64,000 nucleotides of DNA from Qipengyuania sp. SS22 (GCF_025736935.1 NZ_CP107048.1:2616033-2680032), one strand, 5' to 3'; positions 25,912 through 35,260 are shown, numbered from the stretch's first letter. Program-made: numbers and translations. Notes: a model not told the origin generated them from the letters alone.

Positions 25912-26343
25912 ATGCTCGGCAAGATATCCCTGCTCATCATGCGCGTCGGAACCGGCATGCTGCTGGTCCTGTGGGGCAGCCTCAGGCTGTTCGGCGACGG
26001 CATGGGCACCAAGCTCGCAGAGAAGTATTATGGCGGGGTCGGCGCGGCGAGCAATTTCCAGCTCGCCTTCGCCAGTGTCGAGGTGGTGATCGGCGCACTG
26101 GTCGTCCTGGGCCTGTTTCGGCGCGTCTCGCTGGTCGGTGCTGCGATCATCCTCGTTGGCGGCGCCTTCCCGATCTGGCGCCACTTTCTCGATCCCTTCG
26201 GACGGTATTTGTTCGCCAGTCCCGAGGATGCAAACCTGCTGTTCTTCCCGTCGATCACTGTGGCGGGCGCCGCGCTTGCTCTGATCGCGTTTCGCGAACA
26301 TGACACGCTGGCGCTGGACAGCCTGGTCAAGCGGAAGGGCTGA
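25912..26343 (+). CDS. DoxX-like small membrane protein
   Basis: This 143-residue protein has four predicted transmembrane segments (about 6-26, 46-68, 74-92 and 108-127), matching the four-helix DoxX/DoxD-like fold. The start has GGAG 7 bases upstream. It lies between the VTT-reductase fusion and the nucleoside transporter, with gaps of 27 and 20 bases, so it is probably co-transcribed. DoxX proteins take part in membrane redox or thiol processes; the exact role here is unknown. Confidence 0.7.
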   Translation: MLGKISLLIMRVGTGMLLVLWGSLRLFGDGMGTKLAEKYYGGVGAASNFQLAFASVEVVIGALVVLGLFRRVSLVGAAIILVGGAFPIWRHFLDPFGRYLFASPEDANLLFFPSITVAGAALALIAFREHDTLALDSLVKRKG

Positions 26344-26363
26344 ACGGCCAGCGAGGGGCGGCA

Positions 26364-27647
26364 GTGGAGATCTTCGACCAGTTTCGCGGCCTGATCGGCA
26401 TCGCCTTGCTGATCCTGCTTGCCTGGGGTCTGTCCGAAGACCGCGGGCGCCGCCCGTCATGGGGCTGGATCGCAGGCGCGGTTGCATTGCAGGCGTTCCT
26501 CGCACTGCTGATCGTGCGTGTGCCGATCGTCTGGAATGCGGTTACGCTCGCCAATGAGGTCGTTGCTGCGATCGAGCGCGCGACGCTCGACGGCTCGTCA
26601 TACATGTTCGGCTATCTCGGCGGTGCCCCGTTGCCCTTCGCGCTCAAGGAAGGCGTGGCCGCTCCGGTGGTGATCGCCTTCCAGATCCTACCGCTGGTGA
26701 TCGTCTTCTCCGCGCTTGCCGCCTTGCTGTGGCACTGGGGCGTCTTGCGCTGGTTGGTGAACGGCTTGTCTTTCCTCCTGCGCCGAACGCTCCGGGTCAG
26801 CGGCGTCGTCGGCCTGTCGGGCGGCGCTAACATGTTCCTCGGTGTGGTCGAGAGCCCGCTGGTAGTGCGCGCCTATTTTGCACGGATGAGCCGCGCGGAC
26901 CTGTTCCAGGTGATGGTGCTGGCGATGGCGACGATCAGCGGGGCGATCCTGATCCTTTATGCCACCACACTGTCACGGACCGTGCCCGATGCGGTGGGGC
27001 ATATGATCTCGGCCTCGCTCATCTCGCTTCCGGCAGCGTTGCTGATCGCGAAGCTGATGGTGCCGGGCGAGGCTGCGCTCGACGGTGAGAACGAGGGTGA
27101 GGCCGGGCTCAAGGTGCCCGGGTTACGTTACGAATCGAGCATCGATGCGATCATCAAGGGGACGATGGACGGGATGCAGCTGTTTCTCGCGGTGATCGCG
27201 GTGATCATCGTGGTTTTCGCGCTGGTTTCGCTGGCCGATCAATTGCTTGCACTCTTGCCGCTGGTCGATGGCGATCCGCTGACGCTCAAGCGCGGGTTCG
27301 GCTGGCTGTTCTCCCCGCTGATGTGGCTGATCGGCGTGCCGTGGGGCGAGGCGCAGGCCGCGGGCAGCCTGATGGGCACCAAGGCGATCCTCAACGAATA
27401 TGTCGCTTATCTCGAACTCGCCGCATTGCCGGACAGTACCTTCGCTCCGCGCAGCCTGCTGATCGTGACCTATGCGCTGTGCGGCGTCGCCAATCTCGCC
27501 AGCATCGGGCTGCTGGTTTCGACGATCGGCACGCTATGCCCCGAGCGGCGCGGCGAAGTGGCGGGGCTGGGCGTCCGCAGCTGGATCGCAGGGAATATGG
27601 CGACGGCAATGACCGGGGCCTGGATCGGGCTGATCACCTGGGCATGA
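26364..27647 (+). CDS. Concentrative nucleoside transporter (CNT/NupC family)
   Basis: This 427-residue protein starts at the GTG at 26364, 20 bases after the DoxX-like stop. About eight to ten membrane segments are visible. The nucleoside-recognition and gate parts read LSGGANMFLGVVESPLVVRAY (first residues GGANMFLGVVESP) and MGTKAILNEYVAYLEL, both conserved in CNT proteins, where the E-S-P and N-E residues contact the nucleoside. It imports nucleosides with Na+ or H+ across the inner membrane. No nucleoside catabolic gene is adjacent. Confidence 0.88.
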   Translation: MEIFDQFRGLIGIALLILLAWGLSEDRGRRPSWGWIAGAVALQAFLALLIVRVPIVWNAVTLANEVVAAIERATLDGSSYMFGYLGGAPLPFALKEGVAAPVVIAFQILPLVIVFSALAALLWHWGVLRWLVNGLSFLLRRTLRVSGVVGLSGGANMFLGVVESPLVVRAYFARMSRADLFQVMVLAMATISGAILILYATTLSRTVPDAVGHMISASLISLPAALLIAKLMVPGEAALDGENEGEAGLKVPGLRYESSIDAIIKGTMDGMQLFLAVIAVIIVVFALVSLADQLLALLPLVDGDPLTLKRGFGWLFSPLMWLIGVPWGEAQAAGSLMGTKAILNEYVAYLELAALPDSTFAPRSLLIVTYALCGVANLASIGLLVSTIGTLCPERRGEVAGLGVRSWIAGNMATAMTGAWIGLITWA

Positions 27648-27666
27648 GCTGGAAGGAGACCGACCG

Positions 27667-28272
27667 ATGTTCGACGCCAAGCTGCGCCCGCTGATCGATC
27701 CGCCGCTGAACCGCATCGGACGCGCGCTGGCGGCGCGCGGCGTGACGGCAAACATGCTGACCTTCGCCGGGCTTGCGCTCGGGCTGGCGGGCGCTGGCGC
27801 GATTGCCCTTGGCCAGCTTGCAATCGGGCTGGCGCTGATCATCGCCAACCGGCTGCTCGACGGGCTCGACGGTGCCGTTGCGCGCGCCAACCGTCCCACT
27901 GCGCTGGGCGGCTATTTCGATATCGTCGCGGATTTCGCCTTTTATGTTTCGGTCCCGATGGCCTTTGGCTTCCTCGATCCCGCCAACACGCAAGCAGCCT
28001 TGGTGCTGGTCGCCGCATTCGTGCTGACCGGGGTCAGCTTCCTGGCCTTTGCGGTTGTCGCAGCCGAGCGCGGCGAAGAAACCCGTGCGCATGGCCGCAA
28101 GAGTTTCTTCTATTCCACCGGTCTTGCCGAAGGCGCGGAAACGATCGCGGTGTTTATCGTCTTTGCGCTGCTCCCGGCATGGTTCGTGCCGATCGCCTAT
28201 GGTTATGCCGGACTATGCGTGCTGACCGTGTTCCAGCGCAGCGCGCTGGCAATGATGCAATTCAGGGATTGA
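27667..28272 (+). CDS. CDP-alcohol phosphatidyltransferase family protein
   Basis: This 201-residue integral membrane protein has the CDP-alcohol signature DGLDGAVAR ... GGYFDIVAD. The four aspartates are present, and the spacing after Arg is one residue shorter than the classic x8. Six membrane helices are likely. It joins a phosphatidyl group to an alcohol such as glycerol-phosphate, serine or inositol-phosphate; the acceptor cannot be told from sequence. AAGGAG lies 8 bases before the ATG. Its last 11 bases overlap the convergent DUF1499 gene. Confidence 0.82.
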   Translation: MFDAKLRPLIDPPLNRIGRALAARGVTANMLTFAGLALGLAGAGAIALGQLAIGLALIIANRLLDGLDGAVARANRPTALGGYFDIVADFAFYVSVPMAFGFLDPANTQAALVLVAAFVLTGVSFLAFAVVAAERGEETRAHGRKSFFYSTGLAEGAETIAVFIVFALLPAWFVPIAYGYAGLCVLTVFQRSALAMMQFRD

Positions 28273-29059
28273 GGCGCGCGGCGACCGCGTCGCGCAACTT
28301 CGCGATCCGCGCCACATTGGCACCCAGATCGCTCACCCCGACGCGCGAGACCGAACGGAAATCGACCTCTCCATCTGCGATGCGCACCACCATGTCATCC
28401 TTGAAGCCGAACCAGAAGGTCTCCGCGACGCCTTCGACGCGCCCGGCTGCAGCATCGGCCATGACGTCCACGAAGCCCAGTTCTTCCATTGCGTCTGCCA
28501 CGGCAGCAACAGCCACCTCGCGGTCGGTCGTGCCGATGGGCAGCGATGCGAGATCGGGATAGGCTTGCGTGATGACCTGCGCATGCGACTGGTTCGCGAG
28601 TGGCGCATCGGTTTGCGACCACATGTCCAGTTCGCCGAGCGGAATGGTATAATCGTTGAGCGGGTTGGCATCGCTCGCATTGCGGCGATCGACTGCCGCT
28701 TGCGAGAGAGTCGGAGGATTGGCGACATCCGTGGCGATGTCGTGGATCGGCGGAATATCCGCGGCCTGACCGCGAACATAACCCAGCGCGGCGAAAATCC
28801 CGAGCGGCACAAGCAGCGCGATCAACGCAAGCAGCCAGCCCCGGCGCGGTTTGCGCAGCAGCGTGGCGAGCAGCGCCACCAGCGCGACCAGCGCGACGAT
28901 ACCGAGCAGGATTGGCCCCGCCTTGATCGTCATCGTCAGCAGGCCCGTCTGCCAGCTCCACAGCCCGAACTTGGTGCCGAGCGCGGCAATCGCGAAATAG
29001 ACCGGCAGCAGAAGCGCAAGGACAAGGGCGAGGCGGCTGTACCAGGGCGATCGTGTCAT
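28262..29059 (-). CDS. DUF1499 membrane protein
   Basis: This 265-residue protein has three N-terminal transmembrane segments (about 8-28, 47-68 and 74-95), then a soluble DUF1499 domain. That domain contains IHDIATD, VEGVAETFWFGFKDD and RSVSRVGVSDLGANVARI, the family's core motifs. The function of DUF1499 is not known; in other alphaproteobacteria it often sits near lipid or membrane-stress genes. It converges on and overlaps the CDP-alcohol transferase by 11 bases. Confidence 0.82.
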   Translation of the reverse strand: MTRSPWYSRLALVLALLLPVYFAIAALGTKFGLWSWQTGLLTMTIKAGPILLGIVALVALVALLATLLRKPRRGWLLALIALLVPLGIFAALGYVRGQAADIPPIHDIATDVANPPTLSQAAVDRRNASDANPLNDYTIPLGELDMWSQTDAPLANQSHAQVITQAYPDLASLPIGTTDREVAVAAVADAMEELGFVDVMADAAAGRVEGVAETFWFGFKDDMVVRIADGEVDFRSVSRVGVSDLGANVARIAKLRDAVAARLNP

Positions 29060-29130
29060 GCAGGGTTCCTAACGCGGCGAAGCGTTTTTGCCTACGCGGG
29101 AATTGCGGGTGCCAGACAGGCGGGGCTTAC

Positions 29131-30108
29131 CTAGCCGCCGGTCACACTCATATGGCGAGCAAGCGCGGGTTCGCGCTGCTCTAGGTCGAAGGCATGGCGC
29201 AGGGGCTTGCCCGCGAGCAGCCGGTTGAGCGCTTCGTCGAGCGCGCCTTCGCCGCCGGCACGGATGATGTCGCGCAGTTCGACCTTCTGGTTGTGCCCGA
29301 GACAGCCATAGACCGTGCCCGTGGCGCCGATCCTGATGCGATTGCAGCCGGCGCAGAAATTGTCGCTGAGCGGCGTGATGAGGCCGAGCCGGGTACCGGT
29401 ATCGGCGACGTCGAAGTAACGTGCCGGTCCGCCCGTGCGGTGGAGCGAGGGGACGAGCGTGAAACTGCGTTCGATCTCGGCGCGGACGTCGTCGAGCGGC
29501 ACATGCGTGGATTGCCGGTCGAGCGACACGTCGCCCAGCGGCATCGCCTCGATCAGGCCAAGATCCATCCCGCGCTCGCTGCACCAGCCGAGCAGCGCGG
29601 GCAGTTCATCATCATTCAGGCTGCGCATCGCCACGGCGTTGATGCGGATCGCGAGGCCTGCCGCGCGGGCCGCCTCGATCCCGGTGATGACCTGGTCGAA
29701 CTCGTCGCGCCGCGTGAGTTTGGCAAAGCGTTCGCGGTCGAGCGTGTCCAGGCTGACGTTGATCCGCCGTACACCGGCATCGTACAAATCCTGCGCCATG
29801 TCGGGCAGGCGGGTGCCATTGGTGGTGAGGGTGAGTTCCTCGAGGCCCTCACCGCGCAGCCTCGCCAGCCGTTCGACGAGGTCCATGATGCCCTTGCGCA
29901 CCAATGGCTCGCCGCCGGTCAGCCTGATGCGGCGGACGCCGCGCGCGACCAGGTGCCGCGCAAGCGCCTCGATTTCCTCGAATGTCAGCAGGTCGCGGCG
30001 GGGGAGGAATTGCATGTCTTCCGCCATGCAATAGGTGCAGCGCAGGTTACAGCGATCGGTCACCGAGAGGCGAATATAGTCGATCCGGCGGCCGAAAGCG
30101 TCGCGCAT
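29131..30108 (-). CDS. moaA: MoaA, GTP 3',8-cyclase (molybdenum cofactor synthesis)
   Basis: This 325-residue radical-SAM enzyme catalyses the first step of molybdopterin synthesis, converting GTP to 3',8-cyclo-GTP. The N-terminal SAM cluster is C20-x3-C24-x2-C27 (CNLRCTYC). The GGEPL SAM site follows. The second [4Fe-4S] ligands are CAGC and a Cys 14 residues later, and the protein ends in the GG tail required for catalysis. Length matches the family. No other moa gene is next to it; the gap to the GH3-like gene upstream is 62 bases. Confidence 0.96.
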   Translation of the reverse strand: MRDAFGRRIDYIRLSVTDRCNLRCTYCMAEDMQFLPRRDLLTFEEIEALARHLVARGVRRIRLTGGEPLVRKGIMDLVERLARLRGEGLEELTLTTNGTRLPDMAQDLYDAGVRRINVSLDTLDRERFAKLTRRDEFDQVITGIEAARAAGLAIRINAVAMRSLNDDELPALLGWCSERGMDLGLIEAMPLGDVSLDRQSTHVPLDDVRAEIERSFTLVPSLHRTGGPARYFDVADTGTRLGLITPLSDNFCAGCNRIRIGATGTVYGCLGHNQKVELRDIIRAGGEGALDEALNRLLAGKPLRHAFDLEQREPALARHMSVTGG

Positions 30109-30170
30109 GGCGGTGCCCTACACGCTGGCGGGCGAAGTCGAAACGGATTTCTTGGTGCCTGAGGAGGCGG

Positions 30171-32198
30171 TTAGCCGACGCTGCGCAGTTTGCCGAACAG
30201 GGCCGGCAGCGGTTCGGAGGCGCGCGCCTTGCCCATCGCGTCGGCGACGGCTTGCGGAACCGCGATCTCGATCGCATGCGCGCGGTCCTCGCTCAGCCCG
30301 ACCGAGACTTCATAGGTGCCCGGCTCGATCACGAAGCGTCCATCGCGTTCGAACCGGCCAAGCTGGTTGCCGCCAACCTCGAACAGTATTTGGCGGGTTT
30401 CCCCGCCGCCGAGCGAGACCCGCTGGAAATCGGCCAGTTCGGTCCGGCCTCGACCGCGTCCGCCGGGACGGCGCAGGTAAAGCTGGACGGTTTCGATGCC
30501 TTCATGTGCCCCGACATTGTGCAGAACGGTACTTACGATGAGCCGGTCGTGTCCCAGTTCGGTCGTGGTCTGGCCGAGCCCGAATTCGGAATAATTGAGG
30601 CCATGTCCGAAGGTCAGGCCCACCCGCCCGCGGTCGACCAGCGGGATCGGCAGGCGGCCGCAGGGCGCGAACTCGCCGGTCAGGACATCGGTAATGGCAT
30701 GGCCCGACATAGTGCCCAATTGCCCCGCGTGGATAACGCAGGGCAGTTTCGCGCCGCTGATATCGGGATCGAGAGGGCGCGCTCCGAGCGTGACCAGCAC
30801 GATGCTCCGGTTGACCGCATACAGCGCCTCGAGCAGCGTTTGCTGCGCTGCGGTCAGCATGCTGGTTTCGCCGAGCGTGACGATGACCGTCCCCGCGCGG
30901 CGGGCGGCTTCGCTGGCCATCCCGATCGCCATGTGATCGGCATCGATCAGATCACCCGATGGCGATTTTGCCCGGTCCCGGCGCAAGGCAAGGCCCGGTA
31001 CGTATCTGTGTGCCAGTTCGCGGGTATTGAGCCCGTCGATCAGGCTGGCCGCCTCCTGCGGCAATCCGCCGGTGGGCAGCGACCGGTCGCTGGCGGCTTG
31101 CCCGATGATGAGGATTTTGCCCGAATCGATGCTCAGCGGAAGCAGCGCGGGGTCGTTGCGGAGCAGAATGATCGCGTGGCGCGCAGCATCGAGCGCGACC
31201 GTTCGCGCTCCTGCGGCCGACCGCGTTGGCGTCTCGATCTCCTCCGGTCCGGCGCTGCGGAACAGCCCGAGGTCGTATTTCGCGCCCAGCACCTTGCGCA
31301 CGGCATCGTCGAGCTGCAGCGGCGTCACGCGCCCGTCTGCAACCGCCGCCACCACTGCGGCGACCGATATGTCGGCATAGGGTGCGCCGGTCAGATCCTG
31401 TCCCGCCGCCCTGGCGATTTCCGTCCATTCGGCAAGGTCGATCCCTTCGAAACCGCCGGGTCCGCCAATCGCAAATGTCGCGCTGGTCGAATGGTCGCCG
31501 TTATCGAGCGAAGAGGCAATCCGGCCAAGCGCGACACTGGCCGGAGGCGATTCGCGCAGCACACCCGCGACCAGGCGCAGCTGGTCGGCGGGCAAGTGCG
31601 CGCCGCGGCGACCCGTCCACGAGGGGTCGTCCACGCGCAGGCAGGCGAGCATGCTGCCACCGTCCTGATCCTCGAACTGCAGTCCGCGCACAGTGGCCGA
31701 CGCCAGGCACCGGGCCAGCAGCCCCGATGCGCCCCAGCTCGCGGGAAGATTTTTGTCGGTATGCGATGTGCTCAGCGCGACGGAAGGCCCGAGCAGCCAG
31801 TTCTTGCCTTTGTCCCGTGCCTCGGCGGCAACGATGCGCGCGGCGCGCTCGACCACCTCGGGCGCCCAGCTTGCGGCCAGCGCGAAGGGGCTCGGCATGA
31901 TTACCGCTTCGCCGCGACCGGGAGTGGCGGCGTAGAGCAGGGGAATGCCCAACCGGGTTTCTTCGATCGCCATACTTTGGAGGGCAGCGAATTCGGCGGG
32001 CGAAGCGGTACCCACGAGACCGCTCAACTGGCCATGGCGTAGTTGGTCGCGCACGCGATCGATCGCCTCGAAATCGGCGGGATCGGGTGCGCGCTCGAGC
32101 GCCAACTGCCCGACCTTCTCCTCCACCGTCATGATGGCGAGCAAGTCTTCGACGAAACGCTCGCGTTCGGCGGCGTAATCGGTGGGGCGGCGTGCCAT
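30171..32198 (-). CDS. GH3-like protein with replaced catalytic residues (probable pseudoenzyme)
   Basis: This protein has 675 residues from the ATG at 32198; a GTG six codons upstream is an alternative. The overall plan is that of BglX-type GH3 proteins: TIM-barrel part (1-280), LDDAVRKVLGAKYDLGLF linker, alpha/beta sandwich and a C-terminal fibronectin-III-like domain (GRTELADFQRV). The active-site motifs are gone. The nucleophile position reads LAEW (E257) instead of SDW, the KH motif reads LR (187-188), and the RWGR-x-EG segment is replaced by an Asn/Ser/Trp-rich loop. There is no signal peptide, unlike the GH3 at 13895. The frame is intact for 675 codons, so the protein is probably made and may bind rather than cleave sugars. 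Confidence 0.8.
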   Translation of the reverse strand: MARRPTDYAAERERFVEDLLAIMTVEEKVGQLALERAPDPADFEAIDRVRDQLRHGQLSGLVGTASPAEFAALQSMAIEETRLGIPLLYAATPGRGEAVIMPSPFALAASWAPEVVERAARIVAAEARDKGKNWLLGPSVALSTSHTDKNLPASWGASGLLARCLASATVRGLQFEDQDGGSMLACLRVDDPSWTGRRGAHLPADQLRLVAGVLRESPPASVALGRIASSLDNGDHSTSATFAIGGPGGFEGIDLAEWTEIARAAGQDLTGAPYADISVAAVVAAVADGRVTPLQLDDAVRKVLGAKYDLGLFRSAGPEEIETPTRSAAGARTVALDAARHAIILLRNDPALLPLSIDSGKILIIGQAASDRSLPTGGLPQEAASLIDGLNTRELAHRYVPGLALRRDRAKSPSGDLIDADHMAIGMASEAARRAGTVIVTLGETSMLTAAQQTLLEALYAVNRSIVLVTLGARPLDPDISGAKLPCVIHAGQLGTMSGHAITDVLTGEFAPCGRLPIPLVDRGRVGLTFGHGLNYSEFGLGQTTTELGHDRLIVSTVLHNVGAHEGIETVQLYLRRPGGRGRGRTELADFQRVSLGGGETRQILFEVGGNQLGRFERDGRFVIEPGTYEVSVGLSEDRAHAIEIAVPQAVADAMGKARASEPLPALFGKLRSVG

Positions 32199-32296
32199 GG
32201 CAGGCCCGTTTCCCACAAATAGGTAAACATCCTGTTTTGGTAGGTTCGTTGGCTTGCTTTCGCCCCGTTCGCCTTCCTCGAAGGGAGACGATTTAC

Positions 32297-32320
32297 AGAT
32301 ATAAAAATATCTTTATATCT
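32297..32320. promoter_or_regulatory. Inverted-repeat operator before the ArsR-methyltransferase gene
   Basis: Perfect 9-base arms AGATATAAA and TTTATATCT are separated by AATATC. The repeat ends 8 bases before the start codon and is the only AT-rich block around it. Its ATATC repeats recall ArsR-family sites of the SahR type that control S-adenosylhomocysteine and methionine genes, so autoregulation of the ArsR-metF-metH operon is likely. Confidence 0.65.
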
Positions 32321-32328
32321 AACTTCCA

Positions 32329-33300
32329 ATGCAGACCGACACTCTCTTCCGGGCCCTGGCCGACCCCACCCGCCTCAGGATCATGCGCCTGCTGGGTTCG
32401 ATGGAACTGGCCGTGGGCGAAGTCGCGCAGGTGCTCGGGCAGAGCCAGCCCCGTGTATCGCGGCATATCGGTATCCTGTGCGATGCGGGTCTGGCCGAAC
32501 GGCGCCGCGAAGGCAGCTGGGTATTCCTGCGCGCTTGCGCGAATGCCAGCGAAGCGCCGCCGCTGTGCGCTGCAGTCGCCGATCTGCTGGTCGAAGCCGA
32601 GGCGACCGACGCGCCGTTTGCCGAGCAATGCGAGCAGGACCGCCGCAAGCTTGCAGCGATCCGCCAGCATCGCGAAAGCGAAGCGCAAGTGTACTTCTCC
32701 GACCACGCGCATGACTGGGACGAACTGCGCCGCCTGCATTCCTCTGACGAGGCGGTCGAGGCCGCGCTGGGCAAAGCCCTGGGTACAAGGTCGCTGGGGC
32801 GCCTGCTCGATATCGGGACCGGCACGGGTCGCATGGCCGAACTGTTCGCCGAACGCGCCGAACGGATCGTGGCGCTCGACAAGAGCCTCGCGATGCTGCG
32901 GGTGGCGCGCGCCAAATTGCAGCACCTGCCGACCGAACGGGTCGAACTGGTGCAGGGCGATTTCGCCTCGCTCTCGTTTGCCGCCGAAAGCTTCGACACG
33001 GTGCTGTTCCACCAGGTCCTGCATTTCGCGCAGAACCCGGGTGCTGCCTTGGCCGAGGCGGCGCGCGTGACCCGCCCCGATGGAAGAATCGCGATCGTCG
33101 ATTTCGCCGCGCATCAGCGCGAGGAATTGCGCGATCGCCATGCCCATGCGCGACTGGGCTTCGAAGATGGCCAGATGGTCGGACTGCTCGATGAAGCAGG
33201 GTTCGAACCGGCGGCCCCGACTGCGCTGGAGGATGGAGAGCTGGTGGTGAAAATCTGGATTGCGCAACGACGCGCCGCAAACAGGAAGGCCGCATCATGA
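32329..33300 (+). CDS. ArsR-family regulator fused to a SAM-dependent methyltransferase domain
   Basis: This protein has 323 residues. Residues 1-95 form a winged helix with VGEVAQVLGQSQPRVSRHIG as the recognition helix region; no metal-binding Cys pair is present. Residues 130-300 form a class I methyltransferase with LLDIGTGTGRMAEL as SAM motif I. It is the first gene of a metF-metH operon and overlaps metF by 4 bases, which suggests a sensor of SAM or S-adenosylhomocysteine controlling methionine synthesis, as in SahR-type regulators. An in-frame stop lies two codons before the ATG and no ribosome site is visible between it and the operator, so translation may be leaderless. Confidence 0.85.
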   Translation: MQTDTLFRALADPTRLRIMRLLGSMELAVGEVAQVLGQSQPRVSRHIGILCDAGLAERRREGSWVFLRACANASEAPPLCAAVADLLVEAEATDAPFAEQCEQDRRKLAAIRQHRESEAQVYFSDHAHDWDELRRLHSSDEAVEAALGKALGTRSLGRLLDIGTGTGRMAELFAERAERIVALDKSLAMLRVARAKLQHLPTERVELVQGDFASLSFAAESFDTVLFHQVLHFAQNPGAALAEAARVTRPDGRIAIVDFAAHQREELRDRHAHARLGFEDGQMVGLLDEAGFEPAAPTALEDGELVVKIWIAQRRAANRKAAS

Positions 33301-34223
33301 GCCCGACGATGGACCAGATGCGCGAGGCGCAACGCGCGCTCGACACCCCACTGTTTTCCGGCCTGCCCGGCGATGTCGAGGTAAGCTTCGAATTCTTCCC
33401 GCCCAAGAACGAAAAGATGAACGAAACGCTGTGGCACAGCGTCGAAACCCTCGCCCCGTTGGGACCGCGCTTCGCCAGCGTCACCTATGGGGCAGGCGGC
33501 TCGACGCGCGAACGCACGCATGAGCAGGTCGTGCGGATCCAGAACGAAGCGCATATCCCCGCCGCCGCGCATCTGACCTGCGTGGATGCCACGCGTGAAC
33601 AGGTCGACGCGGTCGCGCGGCATTATTGGGATGAAGGCATTCGTCATATCGTCGCGCTGCGCGGCGATGCGCCCGACGGCCATTCGCGCTATACGCCGCA
33701 TCCCGGCGGTTATGCCAATGCGGTCGAGCTGATCGCCGGACTGAAGCAGATCGCGGATTTCGAGATATCGGTCGCCGCCTATCCCGAAGTTCATCCCGAT
33801 TCCCCCGATGCGCAGGCCGATATCGCCAATCTCAAGGCGAAATTCGATGCTGGCGCGACGCGCGCCATCACCCAGTTCTTCTTCGATCCGCAATGCTTCT
33901 TCGAGTTCCGCGACACCGCCGCCGCCGCCGGGATCGAGGGCGAGATCGTGCCGGGGATCATGCCGGTGATGAGCTTTGCCGCGGTCCAGCGGATGTCGGG
34001 GCTTTGCGGCACTGCAATCCCGCACTGGATGGAAGGGCTGTTCGAAGGGCTCGACGACCAGCCCGCCGCGCGCCAGCTGGTCAGCGCGACCATCGCCGCC
34101 GAAATGTGCCGCCGCCTCTATGCGGGCGGGGTGCGCCAGTTCCATTTCTACACTCTCAACCGCGCCGAGCTGAGTTATGCGATCTGTCACATGCTCGGCC
34201 TGCGTCCGAAAGCGAAGACATGA
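33297..34223 (+). CDS. metF: Methylenetetrahydrofolate reductase
   Basis: This 308-residue protein is of the usual bacterial MetF length. It reduces 5,10-methylene-THF to 5-methyl-THF using FAD and NADH, feeding the methionine synthase encoded next. The early catalytic segment FEFFPPKNEKM (including the conserved Glu) and SVTYGAGGSTRERTHE are visible. Later come LRGDAPDG and the FAD/folate-site stretch ITQFFFDPQCFFEFRD. Start and stop overlap the neighbours by 4 bases each (ATGA), so it is translationally coupled to the ArsR regulator and to metH part 1. Confidence 0.96.
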   Translation: MSPTMDQMREAQRALDTPLFSGLPGDVEVSFEFFPPKNEKMNETLWHSVETLAPLGPRFASVTYGAGGSTRERTHEQVVRIQNEAHIPAAAHLTCVDATREQVDAVARHYWDEGIRHIVALRGDAPDGHSRYTPHPGGYANAVELIAGLKQIADFEISVAAYPEVHPDSPDAQADIANLKAKFDAGATRAITQFFFDPQCFFEFRDTAAAAGIEGEIVPGIMPVMSFAAVQRMSGLCGTAIPHWMEGLFEGLDDQPAARQLVSATIAAEMCRRLYAGGVRQFHFYTLNRAELSYAICHMLGLRPKAKT

Positions 34224-35260
34224 CCAAGCGCGAGGAATTCGAGGCTGCCGCGGCGCAGCGCATCCTGATCAAGGACGGCCCCTACGGCACTGCAATCCAG
34301 CAGGCCGGGCTGAGGCCTGAAGACTACGCTGCGGGCACGGCTCTGGAGCAGGAGCAGAAGGGCAATAACGACCTCGTCAATCTGACCCAGCCGCAGGTGA
34401 TCCGGGCGATCTGCGACAGCTATATCGACGCGGGCGCGCATATCCTCGCGACCAACACCTTCAATGCCAACCGCATCAGCCAGGCGGATTACGGCGCGGA
34501 AGATATGGTTCACGAGATCAATGTCGCCGCAGCGCGCATCATCCGCGAAGCGATCGACGCGCGCACCGATGGCGTGCCGCGCTTCGTCGCGGGGGCGGTT
34601 GGGCCGACCAACAAGACGCTGTCGCTATCGCCCGATGTCGAGGACCCGGGCTATCGCGAAGTCACCTTCGACGAGATCGTCGCGGTCTATGTCGATCAGT
34701 GCCGTGCTCTGGTCGAGGGCGGGGCCGATTTCATCCTTATCGAAACCGTGTTCGACACGCTCAATTGCAAGGCCGCGATCATGGCGGTGAAACAGCTCGA
34801 GCGCGAACTTGGCCGCGATCTCCCCCTGATGATCTCGTTGACGCTGACCGATTTGTCGGGACGCAATCTGTCGGGCCATACGGTCGAGGCGTTCTGGTAC
34901 ACGGTGCGACATGCCAAGCCGCTGACCATCGGACTCAATTGCAGCTTCGGCGCGGAGCAGCTGCGCCCGCATGTCCAGCTGCTGTCGGATATCGCCGACA
35001 CCTATCTGATGGCCTATCCCAATGCCGGCCTGCCCAATGATCTGGGCGAATATGACGAGCTGCCCGAAACCACCGCCGCGCTGACGCGGGTCTGGGCGGA
35101 GAACGGCCGCATCAATGCGTTGGGCGGGTGCTGCGGTTCGACCCCGGCGCATATCGCGGCGATGGCGGAAGCGGTCGAAGGACTCGTGCCGCGCATCCCG
35201 CCGAGCGTGAAACCCGACATGCGCCTCGCCGGGCTCGAACCGTTTTCGGTGGCGGCATGA
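34220..35260 (+). CDS. metH: Methionine synthase, homocysteine-binding part (split MetH N-terminal module)
   Basis: This 346-residue protein corresponds to the N-terminal homocysteine module of cobalamin-dependent methionine synthase. I take the ATG at 34220, overlapping the metF stop; the longer open frame upstream runs inside metF. The zinc ligands that activate homocysteine are visible as Cys in GLNCSFG and the CC pair in NALGGCCGST. In most bacteria this module is fused to the rest of MetH; here it is separate and the remainder is encoded at 35788. A GNAT gene lies between them and overlaps its last 4 bases. Confidence 0.94.
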   Translation: MTKREEFEAAAAQRILIKDGPYGTAIQQAGLRPEDYAAGTALEQEQKGNNDLVNLTQPQVIRAICDSYIDAGAHILATNTFNANRISQADYGAEDMVHEINVAAARIIREAIDARTDGVPRFVAGAVGPTNKTLSLSPDVEDPGYREVTFDEIVAVYVDQCRALVEGGADFILIETVFDTLNCKAAIMAVKQLERELGRDLPLMISLTLTDLSGRNLSGHTVEAFWYTVRHAKPLTIGLNCSFGAEQLRPHVQLLSDIADTYLMAYPNAGLPNDLGEYDELPETTAALTRVWAENGRINALGGCCGSTPAHIAAMAEAVEGLVPRIPPSVKPDMRLAGLEPFSVAA

